Source of the DNA: Vigna angularis
Lineage: Eukaryota; Streptophyta; Magnoliopsida; Fabales; Fabaceae
Length of the DNA stretch: 64,000 bases
Reading direction: 5' to 3'
NCBI RefSeq assembly: GCF_016808095.1
Contig: NC_068979.1
Coordinates: 24,697,444 to 24,761,443, forward strand
A model generated the notes under the pieces. It worked only from the letters and a program-made list of their open reading frames with translations. It did not search any database and had not been told where the DNA came from. Below, one piece after another: positions 48,409 to 61,312 of this stretch. Position numbers and translations under genes: made by a program. The number at the start of each line of letters is the position of its first letter. Within the stretch, counting starts at the first letter, position 1.

Positions 48409-51400
48409 ATGTCGGCAGCGTCGCCGTCAGCGGCGGCATCTCCACCACCACAAACACCACCCTCCTCCAACACTAGTCCCTCACCGTCCAACGCCACCAC
48501 TCCTCCGCTGCAACAAACCCCTTCTTCCACTTCTCCGCCACAACAAGCAGAATCTCCGCCTCCGCTAACCCCATCTCCGGCGGCTCCGCCGCCTGCTCCG
48601 CCGTCACCACCACCTAGTTCTTCACCTCCCCCAGTGTCTGGAACACCTCCTCCATCAGTCACTCCATCATCACCACCTCCATCTTCGCCGCAGCCATCTC
48701 CTCCATCAGTCACTCCATCATCACCACCTCCATCTTCGCCGCAGCCATCTCCTCCACCGCCACCCCCTCAATCAGTCCCTCCATCATCATCACCGCCATC
48801 TTCACCGCAGCCATCTCCTCCACCGCCGCCTGCTCCTGATGCACCGGCACCGGTGCCACCGAGCTCTCCACCGCCACCACCACCATCAGCACCAGTGCCA
48901 TCAAGAAGCCCTCCGCCACCGCCACCACCATCAAACCCTCCTAATAGCTCATCTCCACTACCACCGCCACAACCCTCACCATCAGCTCCCCCACCTAACA
49001 ACATCCAAACACCGCCGCCGCACCGAAATTCACCATCTCCTCCGGCTTCACCGCCCCCTAGAAACTCAACTAGGTCATCACCGCCCCCTCCGGCAGCGAG
49101 GTCATCGCCGCCTCCAGCACCTGAGCCATCCAACCCACCTTCTAGGAGTAGTCCTCCTCCCACACCAAGTTCCTCCCTAGCTCCCCCTTCAAATTCTACG
49201 CCAAGTTCATCACCACCTTTAGTTACTCAATTGGCCCCGCCACCGCCATCCCCGTCAAAAGTTTCATCGCCCCCATCCCCTACTCCGAACCCGACAGCAG
49301 AGGCAGGCTCTCCTGGAGGTAGTATCAGCACTGTTGGTGTAGTGGCTATTGGTGTGGTAGCTGGATTTCTGCTTCTTGGCTTCATTGGTGTTCTTATATG
49401 GTGCATGAGAAGGCAAAAGAGAAAGACTCCTGTGAATGGTGGTTATGTCATGCCATCCACTCTTGCCTCCTCTCCTGAATCAGGTAAAAATTCGCATCTT
49501 TTTTCCGCAGAGAATTTCTGAAAAAGTTTAGCATTTAATTTAATTCAAGTTTGTGACTTTGTGCAGATTCATCGTTTTTTAAGACACACTCTTCAGCTCC
49601 TCTTGTGCAAAGTGGCTCTGGCAGTGATGTTGTGTACACACCATCTGATCCTGGTGGACTAGGCCACTCAAGGTCATGGTTTTCATATGAAGAACTGATG
49701 AAGGCCACAAATGGTTTCTCAAGTCAAAATCTTTTGGGTGAGGGAGGATTTGGTTGTGTGTATAAAGGGCACCTTCCTGATGGAAGAGAGATAGCAGTGA
49801 AACAACTGAAGATTGGTGGAGGTCAGGGAGAGAGAGAATTCAAAGCTGAAGTGGAAATTATCAGTCGTATACATCATCGCCATTTGGTTTCTTTAGTGGG
49901 ATACTGCATTGAAGACAGCAGAAGACTACTTGTCTATGACTACGTTCCTAACAATAACCTTTACTTCCATCTACATGGTAAAATCCATCTCAGTGATGAA
50001 GGGATGATTCAGTTCAGTTTGATTATCTTTGATTGTTGACTGAAATTGTAATCTTCAGGGGAAAACCAGCCTGTGCTAGAATGGACAAACCGTGTCAAAA
50101 TTGCAGCTGGTGCAGCCCGTGGACTAGCTTATCTCCATGAAGACTGTAATTATCAATCCTTATTTTGTTTTTCCCTGTCTTGAATTGCACGCAAACTCCT
50201 AAAATCAGTCAAATATAGATATTTTTTTGTGGCATGGATCAATTTTAGAACTCAATGGCATCAACTGACATGTAGCTGATTCATCTAATGCTTAGAGATG
50301 TTGTATTATTATTAATCCTGTTGAATGCCATGAACATTTCAGGCAACCCTCGGATCATTCACAGGGATATCAAGTCGTCAAACATTCTTTTAGATTTCAA
50401 TTATGAAGCTAAGGTATCTGTCATTCTACATATTCAAAGTTTGATAGCTTGTTCTATTTGTATCAATCCAAATCTTATACTCTAGTTTTTAATGTCAGGT
50501 CTCAGATTTTGGGCTAGCCAAATTAGCTCTTGATGCAAATACGCATATTACCACGCGTGTCATGGGAACTTTTGGGTGAGCATTCATTGATATGTCTCCA
50601 AACTTCTCTTTTCTTTTTAACCGTTTCATTTTCCATTCAGACTATTAAGAGCAAAATGCTGTATTAACATTGATTTCCACCCTCATGTAAGGTATGTTGC
50701 CCCTGAATATGCTTCAAGTGGTAAATTGACTGAGAAGTCTGATGTATATTCTTTTGGAGTCGTGCTTTTGGAGCTAATTACCGGCCGGAAGCCGGTAGAT
50801 GTATCCCAACCTTTGGGAGATGAAAGCCTGGTTGAATGGGTACATAAAGATGCTTCTTTTTCTAGTATTGCTTTGCTATAATTTTGTGAATCTTGAGAGA
50901 GAAGCCTAATATCAGTGTCTATTAAAACATATGTTTGGGGTTAAAGTCTATTTCTTGATTTTGCTTTTCTTCCCTTTGGAAATTGCATCACTTATCATAG
51001 TTACTGAAGTATGATAAGGATGACAAAATGCTTACTGTTTGCAAAACTTGTAGAACAGCCATGGTTTCAATCAAGCTAAAAGAATGGAATGTATTGGTTT
51101 CAAGTTTAGCATGCATAATGTAGTTCACAGTTTTGTATCTGAAACTTTCATGGCCCTTCATAATTCAATTAAATTATGACTTGTTTTCCCTTGAATCTAG
51201 CTGAAGAAAGATGAAGAACTAATGTCACTAGAAATTGCAGTTCTACCTGTGAAAAAGAACATTTCGGTTGACATGGTCGAAGTGTGTTTGTGTCAATAGT
51301 TGCATGCATGAACGAAAGCATAACATTATACAGTTTAATAGCCAGAAACTGTCTAAACTTGTGAAATCCAAACATATTGATACCACTGTATTTTTCAGGC

Positions 51401-51846
51401 TCGGCCTTTACTAAGTCATTCAATTGATACTGAGGAATTCAGTAGTTTGGCAGATCCAAGGCTAGAAAAGAATTACATTGAGAGTGAATTGTATTGCATG
51501 ATTGAGGTTGCTGCAGCGTGTGTGCGGCATTCAGCTTCAAAGAGACCTCGCATGGGACAGGTAGACATTAGATGTTGGAAAAACTGCAAAATGTTGTTTT
51601 GGATTATACCAACAAGCAAATGCACAAACTACTGACATGGTTTTCCTGAATTGTTATGTTTCATAGGTTGTTAGAGCTTTTGATAGCTTAGGAGGTTCTG
51701 ATCTAACTAATGGAATGAAACTTGGGGAAAGTGAGGTGTTTGACTCTGCACAACAATCTGAAGAAATAAGATTATTTCGGAGAATGGCATTTGGTAGTCA
51801 AAATTATAGCACAGATTTCTTTAGCCGTGCTAGTTTGAATCCATGA
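48409..51846 (+). CDS. Proline-rich extensin-like receptor kinase (PERK family)
   Basis: Eight exons: 48409-49483, 49567-49977, 50059-50145, 50343-50413, 50499-50575, 50692-50839, 51399-51560, 51667-51846. All introns are GT..AG and phases agree, giving about 736 residues. Residues 1-300 are an extracellular domain made of [10 protein letters not shown] repeats without a clear N-terminal signal peptide, as is usual for PERKs. A membrane segment spans about 309-332 ([20 protein letters not shown]), followed by the basic stop RRQKRK. The kinase domain has the P-loop [11 protein letters not shown] from about G416, Lys 437 in [11 protein letters not shown] at 531-533 ([13 protein letters not shown]), DFG at 551-553, and [20 protein letters not shown]. 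No catalytic residue is missing, so it should be an active Ser/Thr kinase at the plasma membrane/cell-wall interface. PERKs are linked to wall sensing and growth; which member this is I cannot say. Confidence 0.93.
48649..48835 (+). repeat. 51-bp repeats in the proline-rich coding exon of the PERK gene
   Basis: A 51-bp unit including 'ccatcagtcactccatcatc' and 'ttcgccgcagccatct' occurs twice in direct tandem (about 48652 and 48703) and a third time in diverged form from about 48770. Because 51 is a multiple of three, the repeat adds the peptide block [16 protein letters not shown] without a frame change. Confidence 0.85.
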
Positions 51847-53098
51847 GAGGGCACTGTGTACATAATGGAAGAGCTTATTTCAAAGATCTTGTGAAGCTAA
51901 GCCAATGGCTGGCTCTGGTTGAGTTTTTGTTGCTTGCAGATATGGCCAAGGTGCTTGCATTCTTGCTTTTGATTCTGAAATTGACACCATCATTCTTCTA
52001 CCTGAATTTCATCATTCTTTTCATTAGCTGGTTCTTTTGGCAGCAATTTTGGTTTTGTAAGTATAATTTGTAAAAAGTTACCTTCTGCAACACTCACCAT
52101 TACAATGATTAACATATTAGTTGATTTGTTATGTAATGATAGAATAGATGTGTGACTATCTTTTTCGTGTGAGACTGAAAGGTGGGAGGGAATGGACTTT
52201 GTTGTGACATGTTTTTTTGTTCAATTTGTATAATTAAAAATAGTAAATAATTTTAATAAAAAAATTACAAAGAGTTATTGGTAGTGGATTTTGACTCGGT
52301 CACTTTCATCGCACTCCAAATCTTTTTAACTTGTGAGAACTTTTTAAATTAGATTCAATTTCATCAAAATTTTAGAAAGATTTTTTTTTTTTAATTTAAC
52401 ACAACTCCAATAAGTGATGAACTCATTTTGAAACCTCTTGAGTGATATTTGGAAAATGTCAAATTCTCCCAAAGATGAAAGAAGTAGGGAAGCTTGTGAA
52501 ATTAAAATAGCTGCACTGCACCATATTTTTCTATTATGTTAAATCCACAATAAAGTTTTACTCATTCAATTCTCAGCCGGAGTTGGTTGATCAGGCAATA
52601 AATTCTTGCTTCATTCCAAAGTCTTCTTTTCAGGGTTTAGGTCAAAGCTCTTAGTTTTCTATAGGTTCTAGAATAGTAATTATTAAAAGCACAAAATTTC
52701 ATGATGGCATCTTCATTGTTTTTTATCTTCTGCTTATGTTAGCTTGAATGCAAGAATTGTTGCCTTAATGTTTTGGGATTCATTTTTGTTTAGGATAATG
52801 ATACTTAACTCTGTCACGTGATACTTTGTCATTGATTTTAAAAAAATATGAAAAGAGATGAATTAAGGATTTCAAGAGTTTTGTTATTTTATATTTTATA
52901 TTTTTGAATTTTAAAATTTCATTTTTCAGACTGAGTGAAAACGCTTCCTAATTCATTTCTTTTAACGTCATATTTTTTTAATTTGACTATTTAGACCAAT
53001 CACATACTAACACCACGTCAACGAAGTTAAAAAATAATAAAAAATAGAAGTTAAGATATCGTTATCTTAGAGAATTATGGTTAAAACAATTACCTTAG

Positions 53099-53100
<2 letters not shown>
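51847..53100. other. 3' end of the PERK gene and intergenic DNA
   Basis: The first roughly 350 bp are probably the 3' untranslated region; the open frame at 51843-52073 starts around the stop codon and shows no known domain. The rest is AT-rich with nothing recognised. Confidence 0.5.

Positions 53101-53167
<67 letters not shown>
53101..53167. repeat. (AT)n microsatellite
   Basis: An uninterrupted AT run of about 66 bp. Confidence 0.95.
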
Positions 53168-53171
<4 letters not shown>

Positions 53172-53523
53172 TTAGCTTATGTTATGAGTAGAGTTTAGTG
53201 ATTTTTTTTCACATTTGTTTAGTTTATGTGCATCTAATAAAAAAATACTAGTCAAATTTACCATAAATACTGTAATTATCTATGCTTTATAACTTTGGGA
53301 TTTTGTTATTTTTTGTTTTATTTATGTAAAAAAGTATCTGCTTGTGCAAATAGGTTTTATGCAATCCTCAATGAGGAGACAATTAAGGAGTAAGAACTTA
53401 TACTGTTAAGTAAAGTTAACAAACCTTTTTATAAATGTTTAAAGAAAAGGAAAAGCAAAAGAAAAAGTTGGATAATTTTTTTATAGGTTAAAATTATTTT
53501 ATAGACAATTTAAATCATATAAC

Positions 53524-53525
<2 letters not shown>

Positions 53526-53560
<35 letters not shown>
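53526..53560. repeat. (AT)n microsatellite
   Basis: An AT run of about 35 bp. Confidence 0.9.
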
Positions 53561-53565
<5 letters not shown>

Positions 53566-55227
53566 GTATATAAACTAATTTAATTTAAGTTTAATTAAGT
53601 TTTAAGTATTTCATAAATTTGAGAGTTTTCAATTAAGCTTTTATTATTATTATTATTATTTTCATTGCAAAATAAATTTTTTTGATTTTTTTAATTGATT
53701 TTTTTTTCATTCACTATTTTCATAATTACTTGACTATTATTTTATTTTATCATTTTTTTTGTCTTCTAGTATTAAAAGAAGTGAAATTTTATTATTTTAT
53801 ATTAATTAGAAAATCTCACAGTTTAGGATAATAATAAAGGAAAAAAATTAAATAATAAATGTTTAATTGAAAAATATAAAAAATTTAAATATTCAATAAA
53901 AAATTAATAAAAACTTAAAAAATTCAAATTTATCGTGAACTTAAAATTTATTCAAACTTTTAATTTTAAAATATTATTTTACTTTTCTTAAAATCTTGTA
54001 AAAACATGTCCAGAATTATTTTAAAGAGAAAACACATTAGATATAAATAATGAGCCTTACGGTTAATAAACAATATATTTCAAATTCATTTCCTTCTTTT
54101 ATCTATAATTTAATAATTAAACAAGCTGCGCACCTTATTTTTTTTTTTTTCTATTTAACTCATTGTCATCATTATTGAGCACATCTCTCTCTACATAAGT
54201 TATTCTACAATCACTCATCCCTACATGTTATTGTAACAACACCCAAACTAGTAGCTTTATAATAGTATGTTACAGTTCTAATTTCTTTAATTATTTTTTT
54301 AATGAAATATAAAATATAATCCAATAATAATTAAGTTAAATATAAAATATAATCCAATAATAGTTTAGCCATAATCATATAAGATAGTCAAAATTAGAAA
54401 TGTAGGATTTTTTGGAATTTTCTGATAATTAACTTACAAATTATGTTAGTCACAAAAGTACGTAGAATAAGTTAGAAATTTTGTCGGACTTTATTGGGTC
54501 AAGAGAATGTTATTAGAAAAAGAAAAATAACCAATTCCGTAACATCTTTATTATTGAAAATCTGTTGAAAGCAACAGATAAAGATTGGAAAACTACTCGA
54601 GAAAAATATTATTCCTCTGATGAAATATAACTTTAGAAGACTTTGTTATCTTCTCTTTCCTTGTGCACACCGACCACATGGTCATTTTGTAAAGTTTTTG
54701 GTTTATTTTATAGTCATTTACTCATTGCTTGTTTAGAGCCATCCCTGGTCCATAATTAAAAACTCACCCGTTGTCGTTCTTTTTGTTCATTTCCTCCGCA
54801 ACAAGGAGTTTTAACAAGTATTAAGATTTGGATAGAAAGTAGGAATAACTTCATGTTGTATGAGTTGTACCAAATTTTGTGTATAGTTTTTTTATCTTTG
54901 GACTTTTCATTCTATCATACTTTTATCAAGGAAAAATGAAATTTATGAAAACATATGTGAAATCTATGTTATACTAAATTGGTCAGTGACATAATAAAAG
55001 TAAAAGTTATTATAACGTAATTTTGGAAACCTTGTAATATATATCAATGTAGTGACAAAATTGAAATTATATTTAAAATGTAATATGACAAGTCTAGGAA
55101 GACATGCCATAGTAGACATTTTTTATGGTTGTTAATATAGCACTTATCATATTAAATGGAACACAATAACAAACTCGAAATTATGTTGAAAAGATATTAT
55201 GACTGATGGTAAAAAACTAACTGAAAA
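53561..55227. other. AT-rich intergenic DNA
   Basis: Homopolymer-rich sequence with a short (TTA)n run near 53641-53662. No open frame with known features. Confidence 0.5.
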
Positions 55228-55327
55228 AATCGATTATTTCACTTGATAATCGATTATTTAAGTAAGAATTTCATCTTTACTTGAAAATTTTTCGGAATAA
55301 TCGATTATCAGGTAAAATAATCGATTA
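55228..55327. repeat. Inverted repeat built from the palindrome TAATCGATTA
   Basis: Left arm about 55228-55259 and right arm about 55296-55327. Each arm contains two 'ataatcgattat'-type palindromes separated by 'ttcacttg' or 'caggtaaa'. The arms pair over about 30 bp across a loop of about 36 bp. The motif is like those in the LTR-like DNA around 28.1 and 36.5 kb, so this is probably part of a copia LTR. Confidence 0.6.
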
Positions 55328-55689
55328 TCTCAAAAGCAAATCCAAAGAAATGGCCAAAAAGAAAGCCTAAATGACCTGAGAACTTGGACAAAATACAAAG
55401 CCTAAAGAAAAGACTTATGTACATATTTACAAGGTTCAAGAGAAGGGAATAACAAGCTTGAAAACACCATATTCCATAAGAATAGAAATTCTTAAAGTCC
55501 TTCTTCTTCTTCTTCCATTCACCTAGCCATGGTTCAAGTTGTAGCTCCCTAGATGGATCTTTATCAAATTCCCTAGATGGGTTTCCATCATGTTTGGTTT
55601 GGTAAATTCAGCTCAATTTTCAAAAGTTTGGGCTGAAATGTAGTGAAGCAGATCATTCCATTTTTTATTGTCATATTTCTCTTGAAAAT

Positions 55690-56135
55690 GTGTTTACTTA
55701 ATAGTATATGTTGATGATATAGTCATTGCAAGAAATGATGTTACTGGAATATCCTTAATTGAAGGAGTACTTATGTAAACATTTTCAATCCAAAGATCTT
55801 GGGAGCTTCAAATACTCTTTGGGTATTAAGGTAGCTCAGTCAAGAGATGGTCTTATAACCTCTCAAAGAAAGTATGATTTTGATATCCTACAAGAGATAG
55901 GTACAATTGACTGTAGACCAGTAGATAGTCTTTTGGACCTAAATAAAAAATTAATGAGAAAAGAAAGTGAATCATTCTTTAATCCAAAAAGATATAGGAG
56001 GTTAGTTGAAAAACTAATTCATCTTAATATTACGAGGCCTAATTTCTCTTTTGTAGTTGGAGTTGTTCGTCAGTTCATGTAGGCTCTATGTATTAGTAAT
56101 TGAAATACCATCATTCATATTCTAAGGTACCTAAA
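55690..56135 (+). pseudogene. Ty1/copia reverse transcriptase fragment
   Basis: The plus strand reads YVDDIVIA near 55708, the RT catalytic motif. The next frame, 55759-56082, includes CKHFQSKDLGSFKYSLGIKV, SQRKYDFDILQEIG, RYRRLVEKLIHLNITRPNFS and VVGVVRQFM, the segment after the RT active site in copia pol. A frameshift separates the two parts, and the frame runs into stops after 56082, with a trace of IIHILRYLK near 56110. RNase H and integrase are absent. Confidence 0.85.
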
Positions 56136-57215
56136 AAACTAATTACCACTTGAAGACCTCAATTTACTAGGACACTCATGGAATGGATGCCACAGAAAGA
56201 TGAAAATAAAGGAGGTGAGTGTGTGATTGAAGAAATTGAAATCAGTTGTGGTGAATTCTCCCTGAAAGGCATAACCTACCTAAGGGAGGAGGCTAGAGGT
56301 GGCTTAAGAGGCTCTTAAGCAAGTGACTAATGAAAGAGGAAGGGATGAAGTAATCTTAACAACATTTCTCTATATTCTCAAAAGTGATGTTTACAAGGGT
56401 TGAGTATTGAATTTATAGTACATTCAGCCTCCAATTCGACCCTAAAATACTCTCCTAATCAATATTCAGGGATTACGAGACATGTGGTTTTGCACAAAAA
56501 ACTCATTAAAGATGTGAGGAAAACAAGTAAAACATGTTGCTGGAAACTTTTGACGCGGGTGCTAGGCGCGAGAAGAAACTGTTGGGCGAAAAGCAGCTCA
56601 CTGGGTGCGAGGCAAGAAGCTCTGGGTGATGATCATGCGAGAAGTATTTTTGGGTGCTCTCTAAAAGTCTGCGTTAAGCGACATTTGATGTAGCTAAGCG
56701 AGATCTCACTTAGTAGTTGATGTTCCAATTTCTAATGTAATGTGATCGACCCTTCTCTTGTTATGGAGTCTTCCCAACCTTCTTGAACCCTTTGATCCAT
56801 GTTCCTTGTGATGGGTCTATGGTTTGGACCAAAGTCTTAAAAAAGGCTCCAAGATAAGGCCTACTATATCAAGATAAAAGAAACATCTAAGTCACTGGGT
56901 ATGGTGATATTGATTGAGCAAGTTCTCCTACTAACAGAGGCTTTACTACAAGATATTGTATTTTCGTTGAAAGAAAAATTATTTCCAAAAAAAGTAAGAA
57001 ATAAAATGTAATGGTCCGACCAACTATTGAAGATGAATATAAGGGAATGACATTTTACTTGTGAATTTATATAGGTGAAAAAATTCCTTTAAAAGCTTAA
57101 CTTTTGTTAAATTCAAACCATGAAGAAGTACTGTGATAACCAAATTGCTCTCCACATTGCACCAAATCCAGTATTCTACGAAAGAATAAACACAAAAATT
57201 GATTACCATTTTATT

Positions 57216-57218
<3 letters not shown>
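56136..57218. other. Repeat-derived or intergenic DNA, no gene recognised
   Basis: Contains a GC-richer patch around 56560-56710 with 'gggtgcgaggcaagaagctc' and 'gctaagcgagatct' that stands out from its surroundings but encodes nothing I recognise. The frame at 56400-56693 is not assigned. Confidence 0.4.

Positions 57219-57249
<31 letters not shown>
57219..57249. repeat. (AT)n microsatellite
   Basis: An AT run of about 30 bp. Confidence 0.9.
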
Positions 57250-57252
<3 letters not shown>

Positions 57253-59327
57253 CAAAATAAATTTGTACTAAGTTTATTGGATTAAGTGATCAACTTGTAA
57301 ACATGTTAATCAAATCCTTAAGGGAACCTCCGATTGAGTTTATTTGTTTCAAACTTGATACATACGATTTGTATGCTCTAACTTGAGGTAGTATACTAGA
57401 ATATGTACTAAAATCCGCGAAGAAGCATTATGTTAAGATCTACTTGTTATTGTACCTATGAGTTGTACCTAATGTACTTAAAAATTTAGTATTCAATTAA
57501 GTTTATTTATTCCAAATTTAATACATACAACTTGAGATAGTGTACTGAAAACTACGTCTTAATATATCTGAGTTGTACCTAATTTTGTTCGTAGAAGTTT
57601 AGTATAGTCTTTTTGATCTTTCATCTTCTCATTGTAACACATTTCTATTATTATAAATACAAGATTATCAGAGAAGTCTTTTAAACCCTTCAAAAGTATA
57701 TTTTCTCTCTTTAATACTAAGTGTTCTCTTGTCTTTTGAGTTTGAATTCCATTTAAGGTTAAAGGTAGTATAATTAGAAGTATATTTATTCTTTTTCCTT
57801 TTCTTTATTTGTTTTTGTTTAGTAATTCATTCTTCTCGTATTGGAAATTTTTATGCCTTCGTTTTCATAAAGAGATCATTTTCTTGACACAGTAATAAAA
57901 AATAAAGAACAAGTTTCTGCATTTTGTTACTTTTCTTCTAAAAAAGTTGAGAGACATATGAATTGATGGGGTCACAGATATTTGATTTACATTGTTGAAC
58001 ATTTTAATTCTATTACAACTTATTGTGATGCGTTTTTTTTTTCAAAATGGATGTATCTATCAATTCAATAAGGTATTGAAGAAAACATATTCCAAGAAGA
58101 AGAGATAATGCTGGCAAAATCCATGAAGAATAAAAACATAAACTAGCACTAATTTTATATATAGAATGAACAAAATAACATTTTTTGGTTCCCAAATGTA
58201 TAATCCAAAAAATCTACAAATTAAACAATTCGAAACTTAAATTAAAAAACAAAACAAAAAATCACAAATATATATATAACGAGTATTTTATAGACTGTAC
58301 AGAAAAAAACATGAGGTGCAGAAAGCAGTGGCAGACATTTGAAATACCTGAACGGACATGGAAAAGTAACAGTCCATATGGTTAACAAAAATTACATCGA
58401 ATTCTAGTTCTAGTTCTCACTGTCAAATTTAAGAATGTTCTTCGTTAGAATAAGAGACAAATGACCTTTAGGAATTGACTCACTAAATGTAGACATGTCT
58501 TGATAACAAGAATGGCATAGAAATTTAAATTGTCTTTTGTAGTCTAGCTTTAGCTTCCTTTCTAGCTTCATATCAGCTACCCTAAGATTCTTTTACTATA
58601 CAACGCTACATGAGAAAATACTTTTGTTTGTCTAAGTCTAGAAAATCATAAACGTATAAAATCATCTTACTTTTATAAAACTGTTATAGATTATTATTTC
58701 CTATTAAAAAAAATTGCAGATTTCTCACTGCATATAGTTGTTGCTTATCACATAATACCAGACTGTTGGCGTAGCAATACATGTGTTTTGAGCTTGAGTG
58801 CACAAAAACGGTAAAAAGCCAAGTAGCTTGTTTCATACTCTGCATCATAAACATATTTCGGAACATACAACATTCCTCGTCCACGATCTAACCCTTGCAA
58901 GGATGCATGAGGATGCTAACAACACTGCACATTGCAACCGCAAAGTAGCTAAAACAGATTGAATAATCAACTCTAACATAAAGACCGTCAACTATAAAAA
59001 TTAGACAACCTGCATGACAGAGTGAGGGCACCTCGCAATGGCATTTTTGGTTCCATATCATGTGGTTTTTCACATTTACTCAGAAGCTAACATTTATACC
59101 TTCTACCTCGAAGAAATGAATTCTTACGTTACATTCCATCGGATTTTCAATGTTGCAAGTTGATTTGGGGGTTTCAGTTGTGAATCAATGCTTTTTCACC
59201 CTGCAGATATGGACTTCAGCATTCAATTATTATCTGATGAATACAAATGTGACGAACAAACTCATTCGAAATCAAGTCCTTGGTCAAATAAACGGGGCCA
59301 TACAGTAATTTTAAATAACCATGAAGA
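57250..59327. other. Intergenic DNA and 3' region of the minus-strand CRM gene
   Basis: No recognisable gene. The part next to 59327 should contain the 3' untranslated region of the gene ending there. Minus-strand frames at 58013-58195, 58684-58884 and 58888-59073 are unremarkable. Confidence 0.45.
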
Positions 59328-61312
59328 TCAACTTTGTATTACTTGCTGACATTGTGAATCTGAAGGCTGCTCTTCATTGAAATTTCCTCTCCAGAGAATT
59401 ATCTGCTCATCCTTAAATAAGATAGGGACACATGGCACCAAATCCTGCAGTAAAAGGAACCCTATTCAACACCACATGCACTTTCTATCCTTAACATACG
59501 ACAAAAGAAAAAGGAAACAGTGAATTTTATCATGATTCTATAAACAATTAGACATACCCTTAGCTTGACTCCAATCTTTTTGCAGTCACTGGTTCCCACA
59601 TGGGTACAGTCAAGTCTCACAACCTCCCTAGTCTTAAAAGCCTCCCTCACCCTCTCCACCACATTCACATACACACCATTTCTGGCTGAATATTGAAATC
59701 ACGATTTAGCATATAGACCAATCCAATACTACTTTAACCTTGATTAGGACCAAAAAGCAACCTTTGGTGAGAAGCTGGTACCCAATAATCACTTACTGAG
59801 TTTAATGAGAGGATCTGAATTCAATCCGTTGTTTCTAATTTCTTTTGTTTCTTCATATGTCAAGCCTTCTATTACATTCTTCACAAGCCTAGGATATATT
59901 GGTGCATAAGGCTTCCACAGCATGAGAGGAATAACTGGACGGTTTTTGGGATCATAATTCCGTCCTCTGTACAGAAGCAGTATATTGATGTTGCGGTAGA
60001 TAACTTTCCCATAAGACTTGTTCTGTGACACAGCAACACAAACGCATTTAGAGAGTCTCAATAAGAATGATCAATCCTCTAAAACTGCAGAACAATAATG
60101 TTGACCTCAAGGTGGAAGCAAACATTGTCCATGTCAAGAGTTGGCACACCCAAGCACTTAATCCTCACAGCTTCAGCCTTCTTCCAGTGGTTATGGATGT
60201 CGTCCAACATGTTGTGAGTGACTCCACCCTTTCCTAGGAAAACACAAACGTCATTAGCTAACTACATAACAACTCATCGATTTATGTAAATAAATTATCT
60301 TCTCTAAATGCTTAGAATACAACAGTGAAGAGTTATAATCCGATGTCATATTGATTTATAAACTTTCTCAACTCAACGACAAATTGATTTGTGAACATTT
60401 CTTCAATCTTGGTATTAAATGATCTCAAAGAACAAAATTTAATTTCAAATTGATCCTTAAACATTAAAATTTAACGACGAAATAATCTCATAAAAATTAA
60501 GAACATTTTAAATGTCCCACTTTGCTTCAAGAAACTAAATAAAACAATTTGTTCTTTCATAGTATAAATTCACTAGTTGTGTGACTACCCTTCAGATTTT
60601 TCAAACCATCCGATGTATAATAAAATTGACCTTTTTGTAATAATTATTTAAAAGAATAAACTTCTAATTAATTGCCAGAATTAAAAGTAAACACATTGCA
60701 GTTATTTTACACAAGCATCTATAGTGTTAAGTCTAAAGAACGGGAACAATCATAAAAAAATGATAACAAATTCGAAAGTCTTTTATTTTTGTTTTTTCTC
60801 CTGAAATATTAACATAGTTGAGAGAATTAAGACACACCTAAATTGATTTGCCTGACACAGTCACTGTGACGGTAGCGCTCGACGAGCTCGACCACCTCAT
60901 CCTCACTGAGTGGCGCTCCGAGAACCCGGTTTTGTTCCTCCTCCACCCTCTTCCAGTCCGGTTCACTCCGAACCGGAGCAGAAATGCCGGTCCATGTCCG
61001 GTCGAGCCGGCCAGGCCCAAACGGGGAGAACTTGGGCGATTCGCGAAAACTGATGGGCACAGCCGAAGGTTGGGTCTCCGAATAGGAGTATCTGAAATCG
61101 AATGGGAGGTTCGATTTTAAGGGAAACTTTGGGGCTCCGTTTTGTTTCGGAGCTCCGTTTTCGGAATGCGTCTTTTTCTTGTTTGCTTTGAGGGGTTTCG
61201 GAGAAGGGGAGAACGGCGGGTCGTATAGGTCATCGGAAAGGAAATGGCTGAGGAAACGACGCTCATGAAGTGGTAAACGACAGATGGAGAACGAGACGAT
61301 GCTGTTCCGCAT
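59328..61312 (-). CDS. CRM-domain CRS2-associated-factor-like protein, mitochondrial (group II intron splicing)
   Basis: Five exons on the minus strand: 61312-60838, 60233-60106, 60022-59797, 59685-59558, 59444-59328. Introns are GT..AG; the exon 4 start at 59685 is set by frame (a closer AG would give an early stop). About 357 residues. The first ATG in the frame is 61312; open frame continues 5' without another ATG. The N-terminus MRNSIVSFSICRLPLHERRF looks like a mitochondrial presequence. Then LPFDFRYSYSET and FSPFGPGRLDRTWTG, signatures of the CAF group. The first CRM domain spans about 159-260 (GVTHNMLDDIHNHWKKAEAV, CLGVPTLDMDNV, LLLYRGRNYDPKNRP, IPLMLWKPYAPIYPR); the second, about 275-345 (VVERVREAFKTREVVRLDCT, CKKIGVKLRDLVPC, ILWRGN). 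CRM proteins bind group II intron RNA; CAF-type members work in splicing of organelle introns. The organelle is inferred from similarity and the presequence. Confidence 0.92.

Noticed and set aside
48357..49180. Gly-rich and His-rich open frames opposite or alongside the PERK first exon
   Set aside because: Shadow frames of the proline-rich coding sequence; the PERK frame joins seven further exons and the shadows join none.
56400..56693. 97-residue frame in a GC-richer patch
   Set aside because: No known motif and no intron support; the composition suggests a repeat fragment rather than a gene.
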